A stretch of 10,922 nt of DNA, taken from the NCBI GenBank assembly GCA_038244055.1, contig JBBRTW010000231.1, forward strand, positions 1 through 10,922, in the 5' to 3' direction. Source of the DNA: DASPKW01 sp038244055 (GTDB lineage: Bacteria > Planctomycetota > Phycisphaerae > Tepidisphaerales > Tepidisphaeraceae). The first letter of the stretch is position 1, and each line of letters begins with the position of its first letter. The notes under the pieces were generated by a model. That model did not search any database. It saw only the letters and a program-made list of their open reading frames with translations, and was not told where the DNA came from. Below are positions 1 to 6,683 of the stretch, one piece after another. Made by a program: the position numbers and the translations under genes.

Positions 1-557
1 AGTTGCAGGAGCGCATCACCAGCACCAAGCGCGGAGCCATTACGTCGGTGCAAGCCGTGTACGTCCCCGCTGACGATCCCACCGACCCCGCCCCCGCGAA
101 TGCTTTCGCGCATTTGGACGCGTTCATCTATCTGGAGCGCAGCATCGCCGCCAAGGGCATCTACCCGGCCGTCGACCCGCTCGCCTCCGCCAGCCGCGCC
201 TTGAGCGCTGATATCGTCGGCGAAGAGCACGCGCGAATCGCGCGCAAAGTCCAGACCATGCTGCAGCGCTACCGCGACCTGCAGGACATCATCGCGATTC
301 TGGGCGTCGATGAACTTTCGGAAGAAGACAAGCTCACCGTCAGCCGCGCCCGCAAGCTGGAGCGTTTCTTCAGCCAGCCCTTCTACGTCGCCCAGCAGTT
401 CACAGGCAAGGAAGGCAAATACGTCAAGCTCGCCGACAGCCTCAAGAGCTTCGATGAGATCTGCTCGGGCAAGGCGGATGATCTTCCGGAGCAGGCGTTT
501 TTGTATGTGGGGGATATCAGCGAAGTGCGCGAGAAGGCGAAGGAGATGGCGAAGTAG
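1..557 (+). CDS. atpD: F1Fo ATP synthase subunit beta, C-terminal part (5' truncated by window edge)
   Basis: This is the last ~184 residues of the catalytic beta subunit of the F1 head, which hydrolyses or makes ATP on the cytoplasmic face of the membrane. The frame is already open at the left edge; the TTG at base 3 is an internal Leu codon (LQERITSTKRG), not a start. Family signatures seen in order are QERITSTKRGAITSVQAVYV, PADD.TDPAPA, FAHLDA, GIYPAVDPL, DIIAILGVDELSEEDKL (the DELSEED lever region that contacts subunit gamma), RARKLERFFSQPF and the C-terminal LPEQAFLYVGDISEVREKAKEM. The P-loop and the catalytic Glu lie upstream, outside the window. The stop is TAG at 555-557. In most bacteria atpC (epsilon) follows directly; here no atpC-like frame follows, only repeats. 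Identification is certain; completeness upstream cannot be judged. Confidence 0.97.
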   Translation, partial: LQERITSTKRGAITSVQAVYVPADDPTDPAPANAFAHLDAFIYLERSIAAKGIYPAVDPLASASRALSADIVGEEHARIARKVQTMLQRYRDLQDIIAILGVDELSEEDKLTVSRARKLERFFSQPFYVAQQFTGKEGKYVKLADSLKSFDEICSGKADDLPEQAFLYVGDISEVREKAKEMAK

Positions 558-561
558 GCGT

Positions 562-585
562 AGCTCGACATGCCGATGTCGAGTT
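562..585 (+). terminator. hairpin just after atpD, possible terminator
   Basis: Four bases after the atpD stop codon lies a near-perfect inverted repeat: agctcgacat, loop gccg, atgtcgagtt (eight Watson-Crick pairs at 564-571/576-583, extended by one G-U and one A-U pair). Its position suggests termination or 3'-end protection of the atp transcript. There is no clean T-run after it, so intrinsic termination is inferred from position, not shown. Confidence 0.45.
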
Positions 586-604
586 CGATAGTGTGCTCTT
601 TGCC

Positions 605-635
605 GATTTTAGCCGCTTGGCTTGGGAAGCGCATC
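605..635 (-). repeat. degenerate copy of the agccgctt palindrome family
   Basis: The + strand reads gattttagccgcttggcttg followed by ggaagcgcatc. This aligns position by position with the reverse complement of 6905-6930 (gatttaagccgcttcgcttg then cgaagc...), with only a few substitutions. The copy has lost the perfect stem seen at 6907-6920. It is a decayed member of a dispersed repeat family; another copy runs off the right edge. Confidence 0.45.
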
Positions 636-739
636 GGGGGGTGCAGCGCGCCCGGCTTGGATCTGGGTTTGTTTCGCGCCGGCGCGGTGGGTTTGTTCGC
701 GCAGGGAAGGGGGGAAAGCGGGTTTTCGGCTTGGAAATG

Positions 740-872
740 GGGATCGGTGGGTTCGTTTGGCCAACGGCGCGTGGGGATGATTTGGCAAATGGGATCGGTG
801 GGTTCGTTTGGCCAACGGCGCGTGGGGATGATTTGGCAAATGGGATCGGTGGGTTTGTTTGGCCAACGGCGC
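740..872. repeat. 51-bp tandem repeat, about 2.6 copies, plus older half-units upstream
   Basis: Two identical 51-bp units occupy 740-790 and 791-841 and begin gggatcggtgggttcgtttg; a third, partial unit runs 842-872 with one C-to-T change. Each unit is itself an imperfect dimer: the first half carries gtgggttcgtttggccaac and the second gtggggatgatttggcaaat. Looser relatives of the half-unit occur at about 664-682 and 687-705 (ggtttgtttcgcgcc, ggtgggtttgttcgcg). Because 51 is divisible by three, the array stays open in several frames and yields spurious repeat peptides (NEPTDP-type on the minus strand). Each unit contains the 8-bp palindrome ttggccaa. Confidence 0.95.
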
Positions 873-880
873 TCCGGGGC

Positions 881-947
881 GGGGGCATTGTGGGGCATTT
901 GGGGCATTGGAGGGGAGGAGTTGCGAGTTGTGAGTTGCGGGTTGCGA
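881..947. repeat. short microsatellite-like runs (ggggcatt and gttgcga heptamers)
   Basis: From 882 to 910 the motif ggggcatt occurs three times at a spacing of 9-10 bases. From 920 to 947 there are four consecutive heptamers: gttgcga, gttgtga, gttgcgg, gttgcga. The changing period (9-10, then 7) argues against coding sequence and fits slipped-strand growth. Confidence 0.85.
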
Positions 948-1099
948 GTCGGGGAATGGGAAATCGGGCTAAATGGGCGCATGATGGGCCTCCACAGGGA
1001 CTGGGGGTGTTCCGGTCTGCTGATTACGGGCGCGCACGGGGATGGGTTATTGGGGCGGGACGGCGGGCTATTTTTCTATTTTTGGGGGGAATGCCGATG

Positions 1100-1239
1100 G
1101 CGCGGGGAGGAGGCGGCGTGCGCACGGAGCGTGTGGCGGGCGCACGGAGGGCGTTGCGGGCGCACGGTGAGTGCTCGGGGCGCACGAAGCGTGCCGCGTG
1201 CGCGCGGAGATTGGAAGGCGCGCACGGGGCCCGTTGGCG
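1100..1239. repeat. 20-bp-period tandem array, six clear units plus one degenerate
   Basis: The core gcgcacgg (or a one-base variant) begins at 1120, 1140, 1160, 1180, 1200 and 1220, exactly every 20 bases. A weaker unit begins at 1100 (gcgcggggag). The approximate consensus is gcgcacggagcgtgttgcgg. The first half of the unit can form a mini-hairpin, best at 1181-1193 (gcacg aag cgtgc) and partly at 1121-1131 (cacg gag cgtg). A 20-bp period is not a multiple of three, so the repeat cannot be a protein repeat. Unit sequences have diverged by several substitutions while the spacing has been kept without any indel. Confidence 0.9.
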
Positions 1240-1298
1240 ATGTATTCAATGTCGGGCGAAGAAAGTGTGGTTGAGGTTAGATTGTGAATGGCGAAGAT

Positions 1299-1354
1299 AG
1301 GATTAAATGAATCCTGTCCCAATCCTGTCCCCTTTTCCGCGCCCCTTTTCCGCG
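1299..1354. repeat. small hairpin followed by 11-bp and 13-bp direct duplications
   Basis: aggatt (1299-1304) and aatcct (1310-1315) form a 6-bp stem with a 5-base loop. aatcctgtccc is then duplicated head to tail at 1310-1320 and 1321-1331, and ccccttttccgcg is duplicated at 1329-1341 and 1342-1354. The block ends 15 bases before the stop codon of the minus-strand gene at 1370. On the minus strand the duplicated word reads gggacaggatt, which resembles ends of REP-like dispersed repeats I have seen in planctomycete DNA. That link is from memory and not tested. Confidence 0.7.
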
Positions 1355-1369
1355 CCCTTTACCTTATCT

Positions 1370-2176
1370 TTACCGCTTACCCCAAATCGGCGCCGTCAGT
1401 TTGGCGTCTTTTGCAGGCCCATCGCGCACGACCAATTCAACTGATTCGCCGCACCAGCCCGAGTTCCTGGGAGACTTTGGCTTCCAATTCCCGGGATCGC
1501 GCACCCAGCCATCAATCGTTCCCGTGCCCTCGCCAAGTTCGTATCGGATTGTGAAATGCGTTGGATCAGATACATCCGGCTGCCCGGCATAAAGGCGAAC
1601 AAACTGGTTCGGCTTCACCCAAAGCAGCAAATTGCGAGTAAAGGCAGCTTTAGGCCTGGGTCCTTCCGACCAACCTGTGGGATAGAAAATCCCTCCTCCA
1701 AAACTAAGAACCCGCTGCTGGTCGCTTTCCATGGCTGACGCTCCAAATCGAAGTACTACCAGACATCGAGTGCCCGATGGGGAACGATGCTCGTGAGCGT
1801 ATGGCGTTGCCGTGTTCAAGGGTGAAAGTGTTGTGAGTTGCTCGATAGGCTCGGGATCAAGTCGAGCGGCCTGTGCCGGCGGGGTCATTTCAGCATAAAG
1901 CCCGCGGACGGGCAGTAAGTTCAGCGGCTTATAGGGTGTGCCCGGCTTCAAGAGTAACGGAGACCGGCGTGGGTCCTCCTCATAAACGACAGTGTCCGCA
2001 GGAAGAGTGAAACCAGCCCATTTCCATTCCCAATACCGGCTTACACACTTCCGCCACCAACCAGGTCCGAACGCAACAATGAGCGTTATGAGAACCGTCG
2101 CGCCAAGTAGACGCATAGACAGACGCTTGAACATTGGGCGCTTCGCGCTCGGAAAATAATCCAGAATCGGCGACAT
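1370..2176 (-). CDS. predicted single-pass membrane protein of unknown function
   Basis: The product is 268 aa from the ATG at 2176, or 254 aa from an internal ATG at 2134 (MFKRLSMRLLGA...), which gives a more typical signal-anchor N-terminus. Neither start has a clear Shine-Dalgarno sequence. One hydrophobic segment lies at about residues 22-39 (LLGATVLITLIVAFGPG), flanked by basic residues on both sides, and is followed by a Trp-rich patch (WW..., YWEWKW). The rest, about 220 residues, is a soluble domain with VVYEEDP near residue 63 and many Pro and Gly; I recognise no catalytic motif or named family. It starts 26 bp after the end of the large surface-protein reading frame on the same strand, so the two are probably co-transcribed. 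GC is lower than in the atpD and calpain genes over much of its length. A real gene is likely because of the coherent membrane topology and natural amino-acid composition. Confidence 0.75.
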   Translation of the reverse strand: MSPILDYFPSAKRPMFKRLSMRLLGATVLITLIVAFGPGWWRKCVSRYWEWKWAGFTLPADTVVYEEDPRRSPLLLKPGTPYKPLNLLPVRGLYAEMTPPAQAARLDPEPIEQLTTLSPLNTATPYAHEHRSPSGTRCLVVLRFGASAMESDQQRVLSFGGGIFYPTGWSEGPRPKAAFTRNLLLWVKPNQFVRLYAGQPDVSDPTHFTIRYELGEGTGTIDGWVRDPGNWKPKSPRNSGWCGESVELVVRDGPAKDAKLTAPIWGKR

Positions 2177-2202
2177 TTGACTATATTGAAGATCCGGGAG
2201 TT

Positions 2203-2697
2203 TTAGTTAACTTCGGTTACGATAACTTGTACATGTCGCTCAAATCGCAACATCACGGTTTGATCATTGTTCACTGGGTCCGTGCCACGGTATTTCACGA
2301 CGACCATAAGATCTACCGGTCCATCGGTAGATCTCTTCGGTGTAATTGAGATTGACGTCTCGGTTGTTGTTGCATCAACAAAAACTCCAACGCTGGTTCC
2401 GTAGTCACCGGTGTCAATTGCACTGTCTCCGGGTATTGCATTCAAGATAATGTCATCAATGGGATATGGTACAACAGCATCGTTCAAGGTTACAGTAATT
2501 CCAAATCCCGAAGCCGAAACGCTAAGCGTGGGCAACCCGGCACCGAAGTTGATTATCGTCCCCAGTGAACTTGCAATTTCCGCATTTTCGAGTTCTGCTG
2601 CCGGGCCATAAAGGAGATATGTGACTTCGTACCGACTCAACATCATTGGATGGTCAAGCAAGAGGTTCGACAACGTTGATTTTGCGTCCTCGCGCAC
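2203..2697 (-). CDS. C-terminal part of the large surface protein, separated by a frameshift
   Basis: This open frame (164 aa if counted from the GTG at 2697; open back to an in-frame TGA at 2797-2799) overlaps the end of the 2643-6608 gene in a different frame. It has the composition of an extracellular beta-rich domain: GTIINFGAGLPTLSVSASGF, GITVTLNDAV, VGVFVDATTTETSISITP, DLMVVVKYRGTDP, and the end FERHVQVIVTEVN. It lacks a signal peptide and a convincing ribosome site, so it is best read as the lost C-terminus of the upstream gene, not as an independent protein. No PEP-CTERM, LPXTG or dockerin-like sorting tail is visible at its end. Base composition is about 43-53 % GC by hand count of sample lines, below the ~60 % of the upstream part of the gene. 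Confidence 0.65.
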   Translation of the reverse strand: MREDAKSTLSNLLLDHPMMLSRYEVTYLLYGPAAELENAEIASSLGTIINFGAGLPTLSVSASGFGITVTLNDAVVPYPIDDIILNAIPGDSAIDTGDYGTSVGVFVDATTTETSISITPKRSTDGPVDLMVVVKYRGTDPVNNDQTVMLRFERHVQVIVTEVN

Positions 2698-5600
2698 AAC
2701 GGGGTCACTACTTCCAAGTTTCGAAACGTTGTCATTAAGATACCGTCCCTTGTGCCGTCTTCGGAAGCGGCTTCTTCGGTCGTTCGCACACTCACTTCAG
2801 GAATCACCTCATTTATGGTCAACAAGACTCTTCCCAAATTGTCGGTCAGGTCATCATCCTGAAATCCCATCGCCAGTTGATCGCCGATGCCGGTGACGTC
2901 GCGTGAATAGGTATGGTCGCTGCTGAAATCACCCCAGGTGGCAAAGACGCTGCTCACGCCGCTTATCACCTTCAGGCCGGCATCGACGCCGGCGTGATCC
3001 GATTCCGGATCGCCGCCATCGCTGCTCCAGGCATATTCGGCGTCCCCGTAGTAGGTGGGATCATTGCCACCGCCGCCGCTGCTTGTATCCGATCCTGGTT
3101 TCAGCAGGACCGAATCGAGGCCGTTCACGGATGAAGACGCCGTCAGGCGGTAGGTCGCGCCAGCTTCAAGCATCGGGAGATCGGGTTGCCCTTCAACGGG
3201 TGAGCCGTCGGCGTTGAAGACCCAGGTGCCCAGGTTGACCAACTGTCCCGGTGCGGCGGGCTCCACCTTCGTGGTGGAGGAGGGCCGATTGGTTGCGGGG
3301 CTATCTAAGGGTCCTCCGTTGTCGCCATCGACATGGGACTCAACAGCGAACTGGTAGGTGGTGTTGGCGTTCAGACCCGTCGCCTCGAAGGAGGTCACGT
3401 TAGCGCCGACCGTCCCCAGAACAGTCCACTCCATGCTCGGGCTGCAGGCTTTGATGATGAACCCGGCTTCATCCGCGGAATTGTCAGTCCAGGTGACATC
3501 GATGCGCGTGTCGGAGAAGACGTGCGCCCCCACATTGGTCGGCGCGGCGGGCGCATCATTATTGGCCATATCCATCATCACCGCGTCCGGATGGGCCGTA
3601 TCACCCGGCGTGATGTAGTAGGACCCATACTCGGCCGCGCCATCCTGGAGGGAAAACGTGACGTGCCGCGCCGAGTCCGCCACGTCGTTGTCGATACTCT
3701 GGACCGTGAACGTGGACTCATCCTGGTCGGTGTCGAAATGCACCGACATGCTGAAATTCGCCGTGAAGAAAGCTTCCGGCATCAAGGAATAATCGGTTCC
3801 GGCGACCGCGTTGAACCCCGATGCCTCCACGCTCACGTTCATCTCATAGGGCTGGGTCAGCGCGGCATGATCGCGCTGGCGATGCACGGTGTAGGTGGCC
3901 TCGCCACCCTCGACCAGCAGTTCCGACGGGCCGGTGATCCAGACGTGGTACGGATGATAGCCAGCCGCATCATCATCGGCGATGCCGCCGAATGCCTGGG
4001 TGGGCAGCGTTGAGGAAAGCACGGGGAGGGTCCAGTTTCCCGATTCGGTGACGCCGGCGTCGAGCAGCACCAGTTTGAACCATTCAACGGGCTCGACCAG
4101 CGAATCGTTGGTGGCATGGACGTTGAAGGTCTGCTCCGTCTGATCGGGCGCGAAGGTGACGGAAGTCCACATCGAGTTGCCATCCGAATGCGAATCCCCC
4201 GGCAGCGAGTCGAAACCGTAATCATCGAGCGTCGCCGTATCTTCGTCTGTGCCAGCTACTTTGAGGCGCACGTTGACCGTGTAAGCCTGATGGGCCGTGC
4301 CGGAAAGATTCTCGCGATGGATGACAAACTGCAAGTTCCCCCCATCTTCGCTCATCAGGCCGCCGCCGGAAACCCACAATTCGTTCTCATCGGATTGAAT
4401 CAGCGCCGAAGCCGACACCAGCGACGTGTTGGTGTCGGAGGGATCGAAGAGATCGAGTTGCGCGGTTTCATCGGGCTCAAGGAGATCGTCGTCGACGGCG
4501 GCGACGTGGATCGTCATGTAGCGTTCGCCAGTCGGAAAGGTGATCGTGTGCAGGTTGTTATCCACGCCGTCGCCAGTGAGAGTCATGTCCGAACCGCTGG
4601 CCGGATAGCTGCCCGTGCCATAAAGCGAGAAGGCCACCACATCGAGCGAATCGAGATCGGAGCGCGACAACGTGAAGTCGGCGCTATACCTTCCATCTTC
4701 GCTGGCGGCAGTGGTCGTGATCGGGTTCAGAGAAAGGGTCGTCGACGGCGCGGGCGCCTCAGGCGTGCTGGCGCTGGCGACGGCGCTCCAGGCCGTCTCG
4801 CCGCGGACGATGTCATCGATGAAGCTCTTGACGCGGTACTGGTAGGTGGTGTTGGCGGCCACATCGGTGTCGTTGATGTATCCGCTGGCGTGGATGTCGC
4901 CGCTGGGCACCTGGGTCCAACTCGCGCCGCCGTTGTCGCTGCGCTGGAGAATAAAACCACTCTCGCTCCCGGAATTGTCCGTCCAGGCGAGATCGATGCG
5001 GTGGGCATTGACCGCCGTTGCCGTGAGCACCGGCACCGCCGGCACCATGGTCACATGATCGAACGTGGTCGTGTTCAGGCTCCCGTACCCCGCCGCCGAC
5101 AGGGCCATGCCCACTTCCAACGAGGAGCCGATGCCGCTGATAGTGACGGTCGAGCCGATCTGCGTCCAGGTGCTGCCATCGGTGGAGGTATAGCCGGTGA
5201 AGGCATCGCCCAGTCGCTTGACCTTGATGTAGTAGGGCGCGGCCTTGCCGCTGGACCAGGTCTCATCGGTGTTGCCACCGGTTGAACTGCGGGACTGCCA
5301 GACCGCGCCGTTGCCGCCGGAGATGGCCAGGAAGACGTTCCTGGCGGTTGCCCCGGTGCCAGCGCGGAACATCACCCCCGCCTTGGCCAGGCTGTAGGCG
5401 GCGCTGCCATCCTGCCCACCCATCGCCGCCACCCGCGCCACCATCTCGCCATCGCCGATAAGCGTGCGGCGGGCGAAGTGGAAGGTATCGCTGCTGCCGC
5501 CGACGTTCTGCCCGGCGGCTTCAACCGCGAACGTGTACGTATCATCGTAATAACGGGCGCTACCGGCGATGCCGCTGGAAGTGCCGACTTCCTGATCGCT

Positions 5601-6608
5601 CCAACCACTGGGCAGGGCCGAATCCTTCCAGGTGACATTGACGTTGTCGAGGGTGGAGGTGTTGTAGCTGCCGTAACCCGATGAGGATAGGGCCAGGCCC
5701 ACGTAGATAGTCTGGTTCATCACCACGTTGACGCTGCGCACCAGCGTCCAGGTCGTTCCGTTGGAGGAGACGTATCCGGTAAACGAGGTGCCCGCCCGCA
5801 CCAGCTTGACCCAGCAGGGGGCGGAATAGCCCGAGTAGCCGCGCATGTCGGCGTTGCCACCATCGCTGCTGCGGACGGTGAACTCCGCGCCCGAGCCGGC
5901 GGTGATGGCCATGAATGCTTCTTTGGAATTGGCGGCCAGGGTGTTGCGAAACATGACCCCGCCCATGGCGATACTGCTGGTGTACTGCACCCCGGCCACG
6001 CGGGCGATGATCGTGCCATCACCGCTGATGCTGCGGTAGGCGAATCGGCCATCATCGGAAGTTCCACCGATGAGCTGGCCTTTGCTATTAAGGGTGACCG
6101 TGCCGCTGCTGACCGAGTAGGAGCCGCCCGTGCTGGTGCCGAGTTCGGCGCTGGTCCAGCCGGTGGCCGTGGCGACTGGAGCGTAGGAGGAATCCTCCCC
6201 GGCCCCGCCATTGCCATCGGCGTTGGTGGCCTTCAGGCGATAGGTGTAGGCGACGCCGTTGCTGGCCGAGGTGTCGTTGTATGCCGCGAACGGGCCGGTA
6301 TTGGCTCCCGCGACAGCGATCTGCGTGAAGTTGGTGCCGTCGGTGCTGCGCTCGATCTTGAAGCCCGTCTCGTTGATGGAGTTGTCGCGCCAGGTCAACA
6401 TCGCCGAGACGGTGTCCCCTGGAGCGGCCGTGAAATTGGCCACCAGCAGCGAAGGCGCTGCCACCGTCAGGAACACACGCGATTCAAGCTGTTGCACGGC
6501 GAAGAGCGCCGCACCCTGCAAGCGCCGCCTCGCCCTGGCCGACTTGCCGGCCGCCGCGATTTGACTGGTCGAACCCATCCGCCGCTTCGAACCCTCTTGC
6601 CCGGTCAT
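2643..6608 (-). CDS. large secreted/surface modular protein (LEPR-XLL-like signal, Fn3, lectin-like and Calx-beta-like domains), 3' frameshift
   Basis: The product is about 1321 aa from the ATG at 6608, chosen because GGAG sits 7 bases upstream; the frame is open further, to an ATG at 6695. Numbering from 6608: a basic N-terminus, then a LEPR-XLL-type motif LESRVFLTV at 41-49, as in many planctomycete exported proteins; an Fn3-like domain at ~50-148; two homologous concanavalin A-like/glucanase-fold modules at ~151-326 and ~333-521 (both with GVMFR, FTGY.S..G.TWT and a YGS.NT.T.D end); Fn3 at ~523-616; three Calx-beta-like domains at ~620-741, 743-880 and 886-1019; Fn3 at ~1020-1113; and a beta-rich region at ~1121-1268 ending DDDLTDNLGRVLLTI, like Ca/sugar-binding jelly-roll lectins. 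A fourth Calx-like repeat begins (TTEEAASEDG) and then the frame runs into unlike sequence (PLCARTQNQRC...) and stops. It is probably an adhesin or polysaccharide-binding protein; no catalytic site is recognised. Restored, it would be about 1468 aa. Confidence 0.88.
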   Translation of the reverse strand: MTGQEGSKRRMGSTSQIAAAGKSARARRRLQGAALFAVQQLESRVFLTVAAPSLLVANFTAAPGDTVSAMLTWRDNSINETGFKIERSTDGTNFTQIAVAGANTGPFAAYNDTSASNGVAYTYRLKATNADGNGGAGEDSSYAPVATATGWTSAELGTSTGGSYSVSSGTVTLNSKGQLIGGTSDDGRFAYRSISGDGTIIARVAGVQYTSSIAMGGVMFRNTLAANSKEAFMAITAGSGAEFTVRSSDGGNADMRGYSGYSAPCWVKLVRAGTSFTGYVSSNGTTWTLVRSVNVVMNQTIYVGLALSSSGYGSYNTSTLDNVNVTWKDSALPSGWSDQEVGTSSGIAGSARYYDDTYTFAVEAAGQNVGGSSDTFHFARRTLIGDGEMVARVAAMGGQDGSAAYSLAKAGVMFRAGTGATARNVFLAISGGNGAVWQSRSSTGGNTDETWSSGKAAPYYIKVKRLGDAFTGYTSTDGSTWTQIGSTVTISGIGSSLEVGMALSAAGYGSLNTTTFDHVTMVPAVPVLTATAVNAHRIDLAWTDNSGSESGFILQRSDNGGASWTQVPSGDIHASGYINDTDVAANTTYQYRVKSFIDDIVRGETAWSAVASASTPEAPAPSTTLSLNPITTTAASEDGRYSADFTLSRSDLDSLDVVAFSLYGTGSYPASGSDMTLTGDGVDNNLHTITFPTGERYMTIHVAAVDDDLLEPDETAQLDLFDPSDTNTSLVSASALIQSDENELWVSGGGLMSEDGGNLQFVIHRENLSGTAHQAYTVNVRLKVAGTDEDTATLDDYGFDSLPGDSHSDGNSMWTSVTFAPDQTEQTFNVHATNDSLVEPVEWFKLVLLDAGVTESGNWTLPVLSSTLPTQAFGGIADDDAAGYHPYHVWITGPSELLVEGGEATYTVHRQRDHAALTQPYEMNVSVEASGFNAVAGTDYSLMPEAFFTANFSMSVHFDTDQDESTFTVQSIDNDVADSARHVTFSLQDGAAEYGSYYITPGDTAHPDAVMMDMANNDAPAAPTNVGAHVFSDTRIDVTWTDNSADEAGFIIKACSPSMEWTVLGTVGANVTSFEATGLNANTTYQFAVESHVDGDNGGPLDSPATNRPSSTTKVEPAAPGQLVNLGTWVFNADGSPVEGQPDLPMLEAGATYRLTASSSVNGLDSVLLKPGSDTSSGGGGNDPTYYGDAEYAWSSDGGDPESDHAGVDAGLKVISGVSSVFATWGDFSSDHTYSRDVTGIGDQLAMGFQDDDLTDNLGRVLLTINEVIPEVSVRTTEEAASEDGTRDGILMTTFRNLEVVTPLCARTQNQRCRTSCLTIQ

Positions 6609-6615
6609 TTCCATA

Positions 6616-6619
6616 CTCC
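6616..6619 (-). promoter_or_regulatory. Shine-Dalgarno GGAG deciding the start of the large surface protein
   Basis: On the minus strand GGAG (6619 to 6616) is followed by 7 bases and then the ATG at 6608-6606 (Met-Thr-Gly-Gln). The nearer ATG at 6614 would leave only one base of spacing, and the upstream ATG at 6695 gives an untypically long N-terminus ahead of the LESR motif. Confidence 0.6.
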
Positions 6620-6683
6620 GTGAAAATGCACGCCTGTTGTTCTCGTTTCCCCGCGTCTTCGCGCCGCGAGAGCAATGTTGAAT

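Larger units (their letters stand above)
558..1369. other. gene-free, repeat-rich spacer between atpD and the minus-strand gene pair
   Basis: About 810 bases without a credible gene. Overlapping open frames exist on both strands, but they translate to low-complexity peptides that simply follow the DNA repeats, have no recognisable domain, and remain open in several frames at once. The stretch holds, in order: a hairpin after atpD, a degenerate palindrome-family copy near 605, degenerate ~25-bp and then 51-bp tandem repeats, short ggggcatt and gttgcga runs, a 20-bp-period array, and short direct duplications next to the 3' end of the 1370-2176 gene. Confidence 0.8.

Noticed and set aside
740..1239. 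CRISPR array
   Set aside because: The 51-bp units are directly contiguous without unique spacers, and the 20-bp units are too short and have no repeat/spacer alternation. No cas gene is present.
570..1300. Overlapping 234-235 aa + strand and 199/123/85 aa minus-strand frames after atpD
   Set aside because: All are produced by the 51-bp and other repeats. They remain open in several frames at once, and the translated repeats change meaning with frame.
558..1369. A divergent atpC (epsilon subunit) gene
   Set aside because: No + strand frame in the spacer shows an epsilon-like beta-sandwich or any non-repetitive protein-like sequence.
2697..2733. Programmed -1 ribosomal frameshift site in the large gene
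   Set aside because: I looked for an X XXY YYZ heptamer in the correct frame within the overlap and found none, and no evident downstream stem. Mutation or sequence error is more likely.
4116..5285. 389-aa + strand open frame inside the large surface-protein gene, and similar ones at 3333-4013
   Set aside because: They are antisense to clear Fn3, Calx-beta-like and lectin-like coding sequence. The translation is Arg/Gly/Ile/Val-rich without a fold signature.
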